From: Branchiostoma lanceolatum
Lineage: Eukaryota; Chordata; Leptocardii; Amphioxiformes; Branchiostomatidae
DNA: 64,000 nt
Assembly: GCF_035083965.1 (NCBI RefSeq)
Contig: NC_089740.1
Coordinates: 12,044,052 to 12,108,051 of the forward strand
Direction of reading: 5' to 3'
Position numbers and translations under genes: made by a program. The notes below the pieces were generated by a model that worked only from the letters and a program-made list of their open reading frames with translations, was not told where the DNA came from and did not search any database. This document shows positions 11,535-23,027 of this stretch, one piece after another; positions within the stretch are counted from its first letter, which is position 1, and each line of letters begins with the position of its first letter.

Positions 11535-12530
11535 TTACAGTATGGTTTGAAAGCCAAAATTGCATGTAGGGGTGTTTAATTTCTCAAGTCCTCATTTTGG
11601 GATAGGAAAACTGCTTCAAACACAACGGCTTGGTTAGGAGCAATTGCAGACCCAGTAAGACTTTGGCAGCCAGAGGTAGCTTATGTGTGCGCCCTTTATG
11701 GGAGGACGGGGGGTGGGCGACCGTTATTTGATGCCTTCTGTTTTCTAAAGCCTCTGGCAAACTTGTGCGTATATACAAGTCCGCATGAGTTGCGTATTAA
11801 CATGTTTTTGGTTTAGATTAAGTTTGCAGCCGAATAAGTGATTTCTTAGGTTCGATCACCAGGCTGCACAAAGTAGAAAACAACTCTTTCCCCGCAAACC
11901 TTACTTAACACACTTGAATATACGCACAAGTGTGATAGGACCCTACCAAAAGGTTCTCACTAGTCGTAAGCGGGAATCTCACTCCTGCGACCTATTGGCG
12001 ACCTTGCTGCGATCGAAACTGGATTTGTGTTACCGTTGGCTCATCAATGTGTTTATCAATTAATTGCAAGACACACAAGTATGACTGAAAGGCAACAAAA
12101 CACACAGAGCATTAAAAGATTTGTTTCTTATCGATGAACTTAATTGAGCTGTCAAATCGCCGGGCCACAGTTTCAGTGATATTCCCTCTTTAGCCTTGTC
12201 ACTCACTCACTCACTCACTCACATGACCTCAGTGTATCCATGTAAAGGGGGAAGGAGGTAGGCAGACCTATCTCCACCGTCCCGGATTAACGACGCCTTG
12301 GAAAAGAATGCTCCTTTAAGCGTGAATCTCACTGAACTGCCTCGCTGCGACCTTAATCAGATTGGTTACCATTGACTTTACAATATCATGCAAAATGTAC
12401 AAGTAGTTATGACTGAAAGAAAGAAAAAAGTGTAAAAAGATTCGTATGTTTATCAATGAAATTTTTTCAGTACTCTGGGCCCCAGCAAGGTGGCAGTTTC
12501 AGTAAGATCCCCGCTTTAGCCTTTCAAACA
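11535..12530. other. Intergenic, no gene recognised
   Basis: Only a short CACT microsatellite (about 12201-12222) and scattered short frames were seen. Confidence 0.4.
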
Positions 12531-12532
12531 GA

Positions 12533-12849
12533 CATTCTGAGAGGGTTTGTGGAAAAAGCTGGCTACCTACCAGGCCTGTCTACCACATCAGGCTTCTCAG
12601 ATACCCCATTCATATCTAGACGTTAGAAACTCCTCCAATAATTGTAAAATCCCATTGTCATCCCATACTACTACACCATATTGTATAAGATAGACGGATT
12701 AGCCTAATAGAATGTTATCTATGTACCAGTGAATGCCATACTTTTTACCTTGTACAATTGTTGTGCAATAAAGTTATTATTATCCCCACAAACGTGAAAG
12801 TTTCTGGGGCCTGGTAGGGGCCAGCTTTTTCCACAAACCCATTCTGAGA
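12533..12849. mobile_element. Fold-back element with ~40-bp inverted ends
   Basis: The left end TTCTGAGAGGGTTTGTGGAA..AGCTGGC..CTACCAGGCC is the inverse of the right end GGCCTGGTAGGGGCCAGCTT..TTCCACAAACCCATTCTGA. The middle holds TGCAATAAAGTTATTATTAT, which looks like a retroposon tail. Confidence 0.75.
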
Positions 12850-13154
12850 CTCCCCTATTCTGACCTTTGACATAAGGCTAACAAGTGACCACTCAAAGAA
12901 TGACACAGAGACTCTCGTAGGTCAGGGGTTACATTTCTGACCCCTGACCTCTGCTGCTGATGACCCCTGCTGCTGATGATCCCTGCTGCTGATGACCTCT
13001 GCCCTCCATCAAAGCCACCGTGCAGTGGAAGACACCTGTCCTGGAACCCCCCGTCACACCTGTCCTGGAGTCACCTGTCCTAGCTGTTGGCAGTCTTAGG
13101 TTTTCCTTACCATGTTGCACAGGTAACTGGACATAGTACCAAAATTGACCCTTA

Positions 13155-13363
13155 GGCCACACCAACGCAATTTCTTGGTTAACTGATTTTTTTATTTTAG
13201 CACGAGGACATCATTAGAACAGAAGGCCGGGGTGAAAACTTGCACCTGACCCTGTTCACTCCCTGAAACTGTGTGCACCAAAGTAGAGACTTTCCTCTGA
13301 GATTCTGTTTTCATGTTCATTTTCCAATTTTTTAAAATTCCAAGAAATTAAATTGGTGTGGCC
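13155..13363. mobile_element. Harbinger-like MITE, family A, copy 3
   Basis: It begins TTA then GGCCACACCAA..AATTTCTTGGTTAACTGA and ends CAAGAAATTAAATTGGTGTGGCC. It has the same interior as the other copies. The right-hand flank no longer reads TTA. Confidence 0.85.
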
Positions 13364-14489
13364 ATCCCCTGAAATCGATACCATACAGATATACAGATAC
13401 AGACTGATCTCCATTTTACTCGGGTTATTTTGGCAACACAAAATACATTTCTTAACAATACAAAAGTTATAATGGATTGCAAGAAACATCGTGCTTCAGA
13501 CTATGCGGATGTAAAATGTGACGTCACATATTTTAATTCATGACCAAAAAGGTTTAAATATCTAATCTTGACATGAGAGCTTAAATGCATGACAAACAAA
13601 TTTTAGTATTTTAAGAGTATTGACAAAAGCACAATGTGAAATAGAATAAAGTACCATGTCCAGCCCTGTGCTCCAATGCTGTTACAGTAAAGTGTCCTGT
13701 TTTATGGTTTGGATCATACCCGCAGCATGGAGAAAAAACAAGCACATCTGCCAGAATATGGAATTGCCTGGACGATTTCCTGAATCCACAGACTACACAA
13801 ACTACTCTTAGACTACCTGAATATAGTTTTTAAGATCATTCAAACTTTTAAAACCTTTTTGGTGCTTCCAAAACTGAAAAAATGGCTTGATATCAATAGA
13901 CTTAAGGATCCTCCTATTGGATGTTGTTGTTTTGAATCCCTGGGTTACACATTATGGCCTAAGAGAGAATGCTAAGGAAAGTCGTTAGAATCAACCATCT
14001 TGACAATTTAAGTAAATGTTCAACATTAAGTTTCAATCAAGAGAAGCTGCACTCAGTCTAATGACTAACAAGACTAACAGCCCGAGATTATACCCGAGGT
14101 CCCATCAGGGATGTGGGTCATATTTCATTTTTCTTTAATTACTGTTACAGTAACGAGAACAGGCTAAGCAGTCATTTTGCAGGCTTAAAGCCTGGCCAGC
14201 TTCTGGAGAAGCCAAAGCTATGAATTCAATAAATCAATCAGTTGTTAATTTGTACTAAATATGTATCAGTCTGAGGGAACTGTCTTTTATATCTCAGCAC
14301 TGTAAATCACTAGTATCTTTAGACCATATATCTGCCTCCAAACGAAGCTTACATCGTAAGTTGGTATCTGCCTTCAAACAAAGCTATAAATGATAAACAT
14401 TTTATTTTTATTTTTTTTACCACATTTGGGGAAGGATTGACCCAACAGGTGACTATCATCACCTTTTCAAGATGTCAACCAAGACCAAA
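13364..14489. other. Intergenic, no gene recognised
   Basis: AT-rich, with no long frame and no clear repeat apart from short AC/AT tracts. Confidence 0.4.
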
Positions 14490-14812
14490 CTGTAAGGTTT
14501 GAACCATCGCACACCGGGGCATGCCCCTACTCTTTTTCAAAAGGTGTGGTGGGTTCATTAACGTACGCGAGGTGTGGCTCTCCCCAAACACGGGACCTCC
14601 ATTTAACGTCCTATCCGAGGGACCTCCCTAACCGAAGCTAGGTACTCATTTACACCTGAGTGAAGTGAGGAAATTTATGTTAAGTGCCTTTCCCATGGGC
14701 ACAACGTCCGGGCGCATGTCCAGACATGTCTGGAGGCAGGCCGGGTTTGAACTCGGGTTCCCTTGTTTGACGACCGAATGTTCTAGCCGTTACGCCACAC
14801 GATGCCACTTAT
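14490..14812 (-). mobile_element. tRNA-derived SINE, near full length
   Basis: On the minus strand the head reads TGGCATCGTGTGGCGTAACGG CTAGAACATTCGG (A-box region) and then GAGTTCAAACCCGG (B box), as in a tRNA body. The body then continues with GGAAAGGCACTTAACA and GGGAGGTCCCTCGGATAGG. The same body modules recur at 59.0 kb and, more diverged, at 38.5, 44.8 and 46.2 kb. Confidence 0.75.
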
Positions 14813-14989
14813 CTTGAGTCGGTATCTGCCTTCAAACAAAGCTAACACTTTAAGTCAGTATCTGCCTTCAAACAAAGCTTACATTTTAAGATGGTATCTG
14901 CCTTTACATCTATTTAGATAGTTGAATCCGTCTGAGGTAATCAGTGCAGTTGGTCTGCTGTGCGGCTGTGAATCATAGTGACAAGTGGT

Positions 14990-15560
14990 TTCGCTCCACC
15001 ACGGCTACTCCGCACTCGCCGCAAGACTAACAGCCAAAACCCTACATGGCACAATTATATATACATTAAGTGCCTGAATAACGACCTCACGATAAGGGCC
15101 ACACATTAGGCCCCCATCCTCAAGCTAATCACTAAAGCTAAAGTCCTATGCCGACTGTACGCCACACCCCTGAAAGCACCAGTGAAAGCACCCCTGTACG
15201 GCAACCAGGGAGTCGTCCTCATCCCACCATGGACGATCCGCTCAGGTGCCACACGCAAACCGAGAGGGTTCCCTTTCCCCGAGCAGTTTTCAGCGGTCAC
15301 AATGGTCCAAAACTGCTGCTTCAAAGAGGAATAGGATCCCTGGTCCCCCGTTAGCTCGCATGCTTAGGTGACCGACAGTGGTGCACAAGCAGACGACAAC
15401 CGCACGGCGGACGAGCCGAAGCCGCCCAGTGTAACGATCGCCTTCACACGTTCCCACAAGCCACATTGCTGTGCGATCCGCCACTACAGCCCCACCACCT
15501 CGACACTCCCCGGTACAGTGAGGCCGTGAGCTACAACTATTTCAATGCATTCATAACAAG
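14990..15560. other. GC-rich block of unknown origin
   Basis: Composition is clearly more GC-rich than its surroundings. Both strands have frames of 60-72 codons, for example 15148-15354 (+) and 15106-15324 (-), but I recognise no family. Its position beside the octamer satellite, with a similar block at 17.4-17.95 kb, suggests a decayed mobile element interior. Confidence 0.3.
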
Positions 15561-15654
15561 AGTTCTACGACCTCATACCTTCGCGAAATGATTTTGACCT
15601 TTATGACTGACGTATTAGGAGTGTTTTTCATCAATCAAAAATCATACCAGTTGA

Positions 15655-16375
15655 TCCTCCTCACCCAAATAACATAAGTTGTCCAAACCTCCTTGTTATG
15701 ATTATGAGCTTAACAAAGAAGGTTATGCTAACATTTTTCATCAATAATGCAAATAAGCTCCTTATTAGCATAATTTGATTCAATGGTGTTCACATTCACA
15801 CAACTTCTAAATGCAACAAGTATGAAATTGCCGTTATTTACTAGTATGGAATGATAGTAGTTTCTCATGAATTATGCAAATTAGGCCTACATTTGCATAA
15901 TTTCTATCTATTGACATTCCTCTCTTCCTCAGTTACAAATGTCACATATTTGAATAGTCATATCATGGAACACAGCAGGTTTTTAAAATTGCCTCATTAA
16001 TTATAATCTGATTTGCATAATTATCATCCAATCATACAAAGCATCACATAAGCTATCTACATACCAAAAATCATGACCATCCATCAAGCCCATCTCGAGT
16101 TATATTATTTTCTCATTGATTATGTAAATGAGGTTCTCATTTGCATAGCTGATATCTATTAATATTTCTCTCTTCCTCAGTTACATATGTCACATGTTTG
16201 CGAGTCCTATCATGGAAATTGATGAATGTATAAACTTTCCTCATTAATTATGCAAATTAGTTACTGATTTGCATAATAAGTATCCAATCATGTACATCAT
16301 CGCTCAAGCTATGTACATGCAAAAAATCATGACCTTCCATCAAGCCCTTCTTGAGTTATTCCCTTTCAAAGTCTG
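15655..16375. repeat. Octamer-rich satellite (ATTATGCAAAT/ATTTGCATAAT)
   Basis: About four diverged units of ~180-230 bp. Each combines TCATGACC.TCCATCAAGCCC, TCTCTCTTCCTCAGTTACA and paired ATGCAAAT / ATTTGCAT sites (for example near 15743, 15871, 15891, 16010, 16139, 16246 and 16268). Confidence 0.7.
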
Positions 16376-16379
16376 AAGC

Positions 16380-16665
16380 AAAACCTACCCCTGCAGTTCC
16401 AAAAAAGTTGCTAGGGGGCCCAAGCCTATACCACTTACTCTCTGCCCAACGAGCTATCTACCACTTAAAAATCAGTTCCATAGCATGTCCACAACACGAG
16501 ATATCATAACATGAAGTTCCGCTGCAGTACCGTAACAAGCCGATAGGGGGCCCAAAATCTAATCATTTTCAGGTTTCATCGAGACCTACCAACATACCAA
16601 ATACCAAGACAATCCTTCCAAGAATTCTCGACTTATCGTGTTCACTAACAGACACACAGACATGC
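16380..16665 (+). repeat. Dispersed GGGGGCCCAAAATC repeat
   Basis: Characteristic modules in order: GCAGT.CC..AAAAGTTGCTAGGGGGCCCAA, GTACCGTAACAAGCCGATAG, GGGGGCCCAAAATCTAATCA, GACCTACCAACATACCAAAT, TCTCGACTTATCGTGTTCAC, and a run of ACAGACACACAGAC. The same order occurs at 17.25, 42.3, 61.1 and 62.3 kb, and inverted at 37.4 kb. Confidence 0.7.
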
Positions 16666-17249
16666 TCGGTATTCCCATGCTGTGGCACTGCATTAATGAC
16701 TGTTCTTACTCATATAAGGCCGTGTATATCCAACTTTGGTCAAAATTTGTATGTTTCAGTCTTTTAATTGGTGTAAGGAGATATCTTTGTGGTTTGGTTT
16801 CACATGCTCCGAGTGGACTCTTCCAGGCTGGGAGTAGGTCAAAGTTGACGATTGTTTTCGTCTGTCAGCTGTTACGAGAGAACGAGCTGGTCAACTGTCT
16901 ATTTTCTTTGCATGATTCTAAAGTAGACAGATGTGGCTTTCTGGTGCATAAGAATTTTTGGGGCTTGCAATTAAGGTGAATCCTTTTCTGAGCCCTTGTT
17001 TTAGTGCTTTAAAGCATTACTGCATGGGCAAGCCTATCTCTTGTATCTGCCCTACAGCTGGCTGATAGCCAATTTGTCCCTGGCAGCTGCAGTACATGTA
17101 ACTGACAGTTTCCTGCCTGCCTCATGACCCCTCATGACCCCTCATGACCAACTTTGCCCCCAATCTACCCGTATCAATATCCCCGTCGCAACCAGAACGC
17201 ATAGTAAAGCATACAATTGAACACATTTTTACACTTTTCTCGTTAATTA

Positions 17250-17435
17250 TGCAAAACACTTCGCCCAAAATCTAATCATCTTGAGATTTGCCACATACAC
17301 ACCGACACACCAACTACGACAACAAACCATCCAGGCGTTCTCGACTTATTCTGTTCACTAACAGACACACAGACAAGCACCGTCGCATAACCTTCTCGAC
17401 GAAACCATTCGTCGCGAAGGTAATAATACCCTAAC
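17250..17435 (+). repeat. Dispersed GGGGGCCCAAAATC repeat, second copy
   Basis: It contains CCCAAAATCTAATCATCTTG, TTCTCGACTTATTCTGTTCA, ACAGACACACAGACAAGC and CATAACCTTCTCGACGAA..CGAAGGTAATAAT. The last module marks the repeat's 3' end. Confidence 0.65.
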
Positions 17436-17950
17436 GGAGTGTACCAGTGAGGACGTCGTGATGGAAGGCTAACCGCTGAGGCGCCCATTAGGGTGTAGCC
17501 GACCCACGTGTGACAAGGGGACCATGCCGCAGCCAGCAAATCAGTCCGGTACCGCCTGCCGCGGAGGGCAAGCCCTCCCGACCCGTGGGGTACCATCCAC
17601 AGACTGCCTGGGTTATTGTGACCACCACTGCCCTCGGCGCGATGAGTCAGGGTTCAACACAAGGTATCACACGGGACAGACTTTTCATTGACTGGCGAAC
17701 GATAATAATGTGGGCTATCGGAGATCCGGTATCGCCCGCAGATGCTGGGACCCATTAACTTCCACTGCCTTCAAGACGTAGTCTTGGACACCCCGGCGGT
17801 TTCCGGAAGGCCTGACCCGAAGTCACCCTGCCTGTGGAACTGTCGCCCGTATTATCGTTCCGATTGCACGTACCACACCAAGGACCACACCAAGCCAGTA
17901 CTAGAACTCGCTGTCCCGCGGACTCTCACCATCTAACAGGGGTTAAACGC
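17436..17950. other. GC-rich block of unknown origin
   Basis: It carries frames of 64-106 codons on both strands with no recognisable domain. It directly follows the dispersed repeat, and composition changes abruptly at the junction. Confidence 0.3.
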
Positions 17951-18071
17951 ACAGTATGCTAACAACAGCCTAACCGTCTATCCAGTTTTGGAGCACCACT
18001 TATTTCCGGGCGCTCACTGATGGCCAAAGCACAGCAAGCTACCGCACCTGTTACCGCTGACTGATTCTTTC

Positions 18072-18275
18072 TAATTGGGTACCTGCCCAAATTAAATGGA
18101 ACAACACATCAATGATTTTACTTGGGTACCTGCCCAAACCAGGTGAAACAACACCTACATGACTTTAATTGGGTACCTGCCCAAACCAGGTGTAACAACA
18201 CCTACATGAATTTAATTGGGTACCTGCCCAAACAACAACACTTCCATGACCTTAATTGGGTACCTGCCCGACAAG
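18072..18275. repeat. Tandem TTGGGTACCTGCCCAA array, ~50-bp units
   Basis: Five units each start with TTGGGTACCTGCCCAA and continue AACAACACCTACATGA..TTTAA. The last unit is truncated. A separate 27-bp duplication (CCCTGCACTCTGGTAGAGAT) follows at ~18300-18350. Confidence 0.85.
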
Positions 18276-19479
18276 GCTAGGGAGGTAGAGGGAGCCTATC
18301 CCCTGCACTCTGGTAGAGATCCAGCCCTGCACTCTGGTAGAGATCCAGCCCATCACCAACAATAGAGCACACATTACCTAATACTAATAATAACTTTATT
18401 GCCAGTTCATGCCCGAAGGCAAATTGCAGACAAACAAGTACACACTCGAAAAAGTTATCTAGCTAGTCTACTGTGAAAGTTAGTGATACTAACTACTGCA
18501 TGCCCACAGTGCGCCTACACTTACATATACAAATGATCCTCCCTAATGATAATGACATCACATTGCCTACCTGTTTGGGTGAGCTAAAACAGACAGAAAT
18601 GTCAGACCACCCTTCATAGGCTCCCCTAGTACTAGTGCAGCCATACACCCCCCCCCCCTCGTACTGGCAGGTACCAACTTAAGATGTTACAGAACCAATG
18701 ATGATTATAAACCAACTTATTATCACAGTAAGATGATGCAATGTTTAAACTCACAATTTTGAAACTATTAGGATCGTAAAACTATTGGTAAGGAATTCAC
18801 ATATAGCTTATATATCAGCATACACTGAAGTTTGCTGTCCAAGTTGGAACTTTGTTGAAATAACCGTAGGTATCTATAGGTACATGTGAAATCAAATCGA
18901 AGTCCACAACATGGATTTTTATTATGAGACCAGCTGAAATACATGTACATACATTGAATAATTTATTCATAAATTCTTCAGGGCACAATGTCGTAAACTT
19001 TAATGTCCATTCACTTTATTTCACATCTTTATTAATGATTGTTGCATATGACAATTTCGTGGCGAAAATCATCAGAATTCGAATCACTGCGTTGAAAACA
19101 AAAATGACTTCACACAAACTTGCAGTTCATCATAGAGGTTTACAGCAGGCCGTCTGTTGTGCAAGCTAGCTAGTGTTGAGTAAAGTGTATGTTGACTTAT
19201 TTGCCTGCTCTACACAAGGAAGAGCTGAGAAAAAAAAATTGGTATAGACTCATTGTTTGTTCCCCTTGTATTTTTTTTGTTTTCAAAAAAATAATGTTTG
19301 AGGTCTAAATAGGTTTGATTGAAACTAAAACAACCTTCATGGCACAGTTTCCTTCAAATTACCTCATGACTCATACAGATCGTTTTCTCCCTACGAACAT
19401 CTTAAGTTACTACTTTCAATTGTGGTAATAAAACAAGTTAACAAAGAAGAGTATAACAAGAAGCTAGATAGTACAGAAC

Positions 19480-19770
19480 ACAAAATGTCTCTATTACAAT
19501 ACATAGTCTTTTCCACAAACATGCTAATCAACTTACTGAGTAGTAAAACCGTAAGGGGGAAGAAACAGAGAAGATCAGACAAGTAACCAGTGCAGGGATC
19601 CAACCTCCTGGGTTATAACACCAGGAACGAACCAGACTGCAAACGTTGCATCGGCAAATGAGAGAAAAATCATAAGAAAAAGATAGTGTAGTCCTGGAAA
19701 ATACCTACCTCCGTGGAGGGGGCTCTGAAGACTCAAACGCAGATCGTACACCGTATTCGTGTCCACAAAA
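19480..19770 (+). pseudogene. Degenerate copy of a Cys-rich frame (left palindrome arm)
   Basis: This arm can be aligned codon by codon to the open frame in the right arm (IHSLFHKHANQLTE, then GYNTRNEPDCKRC). It has TAG TAA after LTE, frame disruption, and further stops, so it is a decayed copy. Confidence 0.6.
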
Positions 19771-20223
19771 CGTGCTAGCGATCAGAACAATAGAGACAGT
19801 AACTATATCTATTACTGTACATCAACATTGGAACATTTTTGGGGTGTGCTCTCTTTCCATAGTATGTGCAAACTACACCACCATGCCTCGGAGCTTTGCT
19901 CTGACGTTCCCCTCGCCGGCACTATGTATTTAAGCCCCCATTTGGGAATAAGGAGCCCTGGTGTTGTTGCAAGCCAAATGTCGGCTATTCAAAGCCCACA
20001 CCAGCATCATAGTCCTGTAAACAAGGCATATAATTTGGGTGTCCGCTCAGTCCAGACTTCGTCCATGCAGGACTCGGTGGTGTACAATATTCCAATCTGT
20101 TTGCACTTTCGGCCCTTAATAATGGCCCGTTGGGAGGATCATTGTCACAATCCCACACATGGTAATAACCCCTGCGTTTGTGTAAATGCACAGCAATAGA
20201 TATGATCACTCTACTCTACGGTT

Positions 20224-20550
20224 CTAAACTCTAGCAATGTTGCACGGACAAGAAAACGGCGTACAATTTGAATACGACTCGACAGAACCACCCGCAACGA
20301 AGGCAAGTATCTTATAGGACTGCACAGTCTTCCGCCTATGATTTTCCTTTCCGAATCTGTCAAGGCAATGTTTGCAGTCAGGGTCCATCCCGGTACTGTA
20401 ACCCAGGAGACTGAATCCCCTGCACTGGTCACGTGACCGACATTTTCTGTTTTCTTCCACCTTACGATTGAACTCCTCAGCAAGTTGATTAGCATGTTTG
20501 TGGAAAAGACTATGTATTGTAATAGAGACATTTTGTGTTCTGTACTATCT
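20224..20550 (-). CDS. Unidentified Cys-rich open frame (right palindrome arm)
   Basis: About 108 codons are open without a clear ATG. The frame includes SLFHKHANQLAEEFNRKVEE, then CRSRDQCRGFSLLGY and TGMDPDCKHCLDRF, ending CNIARV and a stop. The cysteine spacing and the presence of a decayed twin in the other arm suggest a real exon or its remnant. I do not recognise the family and see no complete gene model around it. A tandem related fragment at 20850-21000 implies earlier local duplication. Confidence 0.35.
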
Positions 20551-21221
20551 AGCTTCTCGTTATACTCTTCTTTGTTAACTTGTTTTATAACCACAATTGA
20601 AAATAGTAACTTAAGATGTTCGTAGGGAGAAAACGATCTGTATGAGTCATGAGGTAATTTGAAGGAAACTGTGTCATTAAGGTTGTGTTAGTATCAATCA
20701 AACCTATTTATACCTCAAACATTATTTTTTTGAAAACAAAAAAAAATACAAGCGGGACAAGCAATGAGTCTTTACCAATTTTTCTAAGCTCTTCCTTGTG
20801 TAGAGTAGCCAAATACCAAAATCACTATACATCATAAAGAAGGCATCTTGTATCCTCTACTTTCTAACTTTTCCTTATACTCTTCTTCGTTTAGCTGATT
20901 TTGTAACCACAATCAAAACAGGTAACGGAAGCCTTTAAGTGGATGGCGAAAGGCCTGTATGTGGTAAATCGAAGAGAAACCAGATTGACATGGAAGTTGT
21001 TTTTAGAAAAGCTGTTTTGACCTAACTTTGAATTCTACCACAGAATCTCCATTCAACTAGAAATGTAAGTCCAAAATGTGATTGAATTTGAGAGTATCTT
21101 ACTTTCAGATATACCATCGTTTTCTCAAACTTCATCAGACAAATGAAATGTCGAAGGATTTTTTTAGTTTCTTTTAACAATGACTGCTGAGACATATAGA
21201 TGTATATGTAGATGTGATGCT

Positions 21222-21345
21222 GTGTTAAAGATCAATGTCAAAGGTCAGCGAATGCGTGTTTTGCAATGTTGAGACCCTGCCTCTGGACCAAGAGGTCAGT
21301 GGTTCGAATCCCCGCTGTTGTCGCTCATCGTGCAAGGGTTGCAGG
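21222..21345 (+). mobile_element. tRNA-like SINE head
   Basis: CTCTGGACCAAGAGGTCAG followed by a perfect B box GTGGTTCGAATCCCC (~21297-21312) is tRNA-derived. The 3' flank continues GCTCATCGTGCAAGGG, typical of a SINE body rather than of a functional tRNA end. The acceptor stem cannot be paired. Confidence 0.5.
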
Positions 21346-21788
21346 CTTCAGGAAGGGATGTTGAAATAATTTACTTCTTCAGCATGAATATGAATATCAT
21401 AAAAGTATGTACATATAACACATTTATCATGATGAAAGAAGCCGACGCCTCGGTGTGCACACAACTTTTTTTTTTGCTATGGTACGATGCATTAGAATGT
21501 GCAACGTTTCTCGTAGCCTCTTAAGTGTAAAATAAAAGTCTGCAAAGACAGTTTGTACATGTATATTCTTTATTATCTGGCAATCGTCACATACATTTCT
21601 AAAATTTCTGAACTGGTCTTTGTTTTGTCAAGACCTACCCACATACCAAATATCAAAAATCACAACTTCTTGAGATATGGGTTGAAACGGTACTGCTGCA
21701 TGAGCGCATTCAGATTATCAAAGAACTATATATAGAAGCTTTAAATCGAATTACATGTCTGCTTTGTACGGAGTTACTGTATATAAGC

Positions 21789-22780
21789 TACGAAGCAGAA
21801 ACAGTGTCAAAAAGATCGTATACGTTTTTTGAAATGGAATAGGTATGTAATTTAGAATGGAATATGTGTTTTTGAAATGGAATAGGTATGTAATTTAGAA
21901 TGGAATATGTGTTCTTCAAATCGAATATACATGTGGTGCTATTATTTTTGAAAGTTGGTATTGTTTTAAAATCTGGTACTATACGATTCCAAAATACCAT
22001 ACGATTTCTGTTTGCTATATCATTTCTGTTTGCTATATCATTTCTATTTGCTATATCATTTCGGTTTGCTATGTCATTTCTGTTTGCTATATCATTTCTG
22101 TTTGTACTCCGGAAATGACGCGTTCCGCTCCGGAAGTAGGGTAGGGCATACATCGGACAAGTTCGTGGTCTCCCACGATGTTGCCGGCCATTTGCTCCGG
22201 GTAAGTTGTGTTCGTCTTTGGCGAAATACGCCGATATTTACGCACGCCACGTGTTGTCAGTGTCGCTGTGGACACTTGGACTTAATATCGGCCAGTTACG
22301 GTTGGTAGTGACCGTCATTTTGTCGACAATCGCCAACATTGACTCGGGAACTTTACGTCTGACAGTGTGGGGGAGGGGGGCGTGTTTTCGTGTACCAATA
22401 TATAACGTTAGATTTCCACCGGCGAATCTTTACGAAAAGAGGAGATTAAATATGGAAATTATGGGTAGAAAGTCAACACAAGTTCTGCTGCTTCTTCGGA
22501 CAATTTTTAATTAGGCTTGATTACCCTCAACTTTGGGGTTGGTAAGCTTGCCGCAAACCGGGCGTTTTGTGTATTTACGACAGAAGGGTAAAAGGGCGAG
22601 TCCAGAATGGATGTGTCAAATTAGGGCGTCAAATTAAGGTCGCACAACACAGTACGCAGACTTTGTGTGGATAAAATAGTGCTAAAAATCATTGTAAAAT
22701 TCTTCTAAATTCTAGAATAAATACCAGTGATTGGCAACTTGGGCTACATGTTATGCTATTATCATGCCCTATTCTTATAC
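21789..22780 (+). repeat. Left terminal inverted repeat of the composite element
   Basis: The outer part is nearly identical to the right repeat: a 102-codon chance frame (22206-22514) differs by one residue from its counterpart (34315-34623, minus). The inner ~150 bp is much more diverged and has small indels. It contains a 42-bp duplication (21835-21925), an 18-bp minisatellite, GTGGACACTTGGACT..ATATCGGCCAGT and GGGGGGCGTGTTTTC.. AGATTTCCACCGG. Confidence 0.9.
22003..22107 (+). repeat. 18-bp minisatellite CATTTCTGTTTGCTATAT
   Basis: About six copies here but only about three in the mirror position (34723-34771). Array length has therefore changed since the two terminal repeats were last identical. 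Confidence 0.85.
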
Positions 22781-22904
22781 CTACCAATTTTAGACTAGCT
22801 CCTTAGTCTAGTTGCCATACATTGTACCTGTTATGATTGTCAAGCAATAAAATGTTATGTTCTGTGTATAATAATAAGTTGCATTTCATGTATTTTCTTC
22901 TCAG

Positions 22905-23027
22905 AGTTCCCAGAAAAGATGTTGTGTCTGCACTGTGGGGCGTGCGGCACACAGGACGCTGAACTTTACCATTGACTTTCTAGAAGAGCAGGGCACAGTC
23001 GACTTGCCTGAGTCCAGCACACGTTGA
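22905..23027 (+). CDS. Possible terminal exon of an unidentified gene
   Basis: The acceptor TTTTCTTCTCAG ends at 22904 and is followed by 40 codons to TGA at 23025-23027. The frame includes QKRCCVCTVGRAAHRTLNF and TIDFLEEQGTVDLPESSTR. It lies just inside the left terminal repeat and has a downstream AATAAA at 23867-23872. I do not recognise the protein and see no upstream exon inside the element. It could be a captured 3' exon or a chance frame behind a good acceptor. Confidence 0.35.
   Translation, partial: SSQKRCCVCTVGRAAHRTLNFTIDFLEEQGTVDLPESSTR

Larger units (their letters stand above)
19190..20820. repeat. 1.6-kb palindrome with ~640-bp arms
   Basis: The left arm (19190-19830) and right arm (20175-20820) are inverted copies across a loop of about 345 bp. 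Matching landmarks: CTACACAAGGAAGAGCT / AGCTCTTCCTTGTGTAGAG, ATTACCTCATGACTCATACA / TGTATGAGTCATGAGGTAAT, and CACAAACATGCTAATCAACT / its inverse. Divergence of roughly 10-15% means the duplication is old. A third, direct partial copy lies at 20850-21000. Confidence 0.85.

Noticed and set aside
21297-21312. Functional tRNA gene
   Set aside because: A perfect B box is present, but no acceptor stem or full cloverleaf can be drawn; SINE origin is more likely. The same reasoning applies to 38022-38125.
22206-22514. 102-codon frame conserved in both terminal repeats
   Set aside because: The conservation is explained by the recent identity of the repeats; there is no domain, codon pattern or splice context to support a protein.
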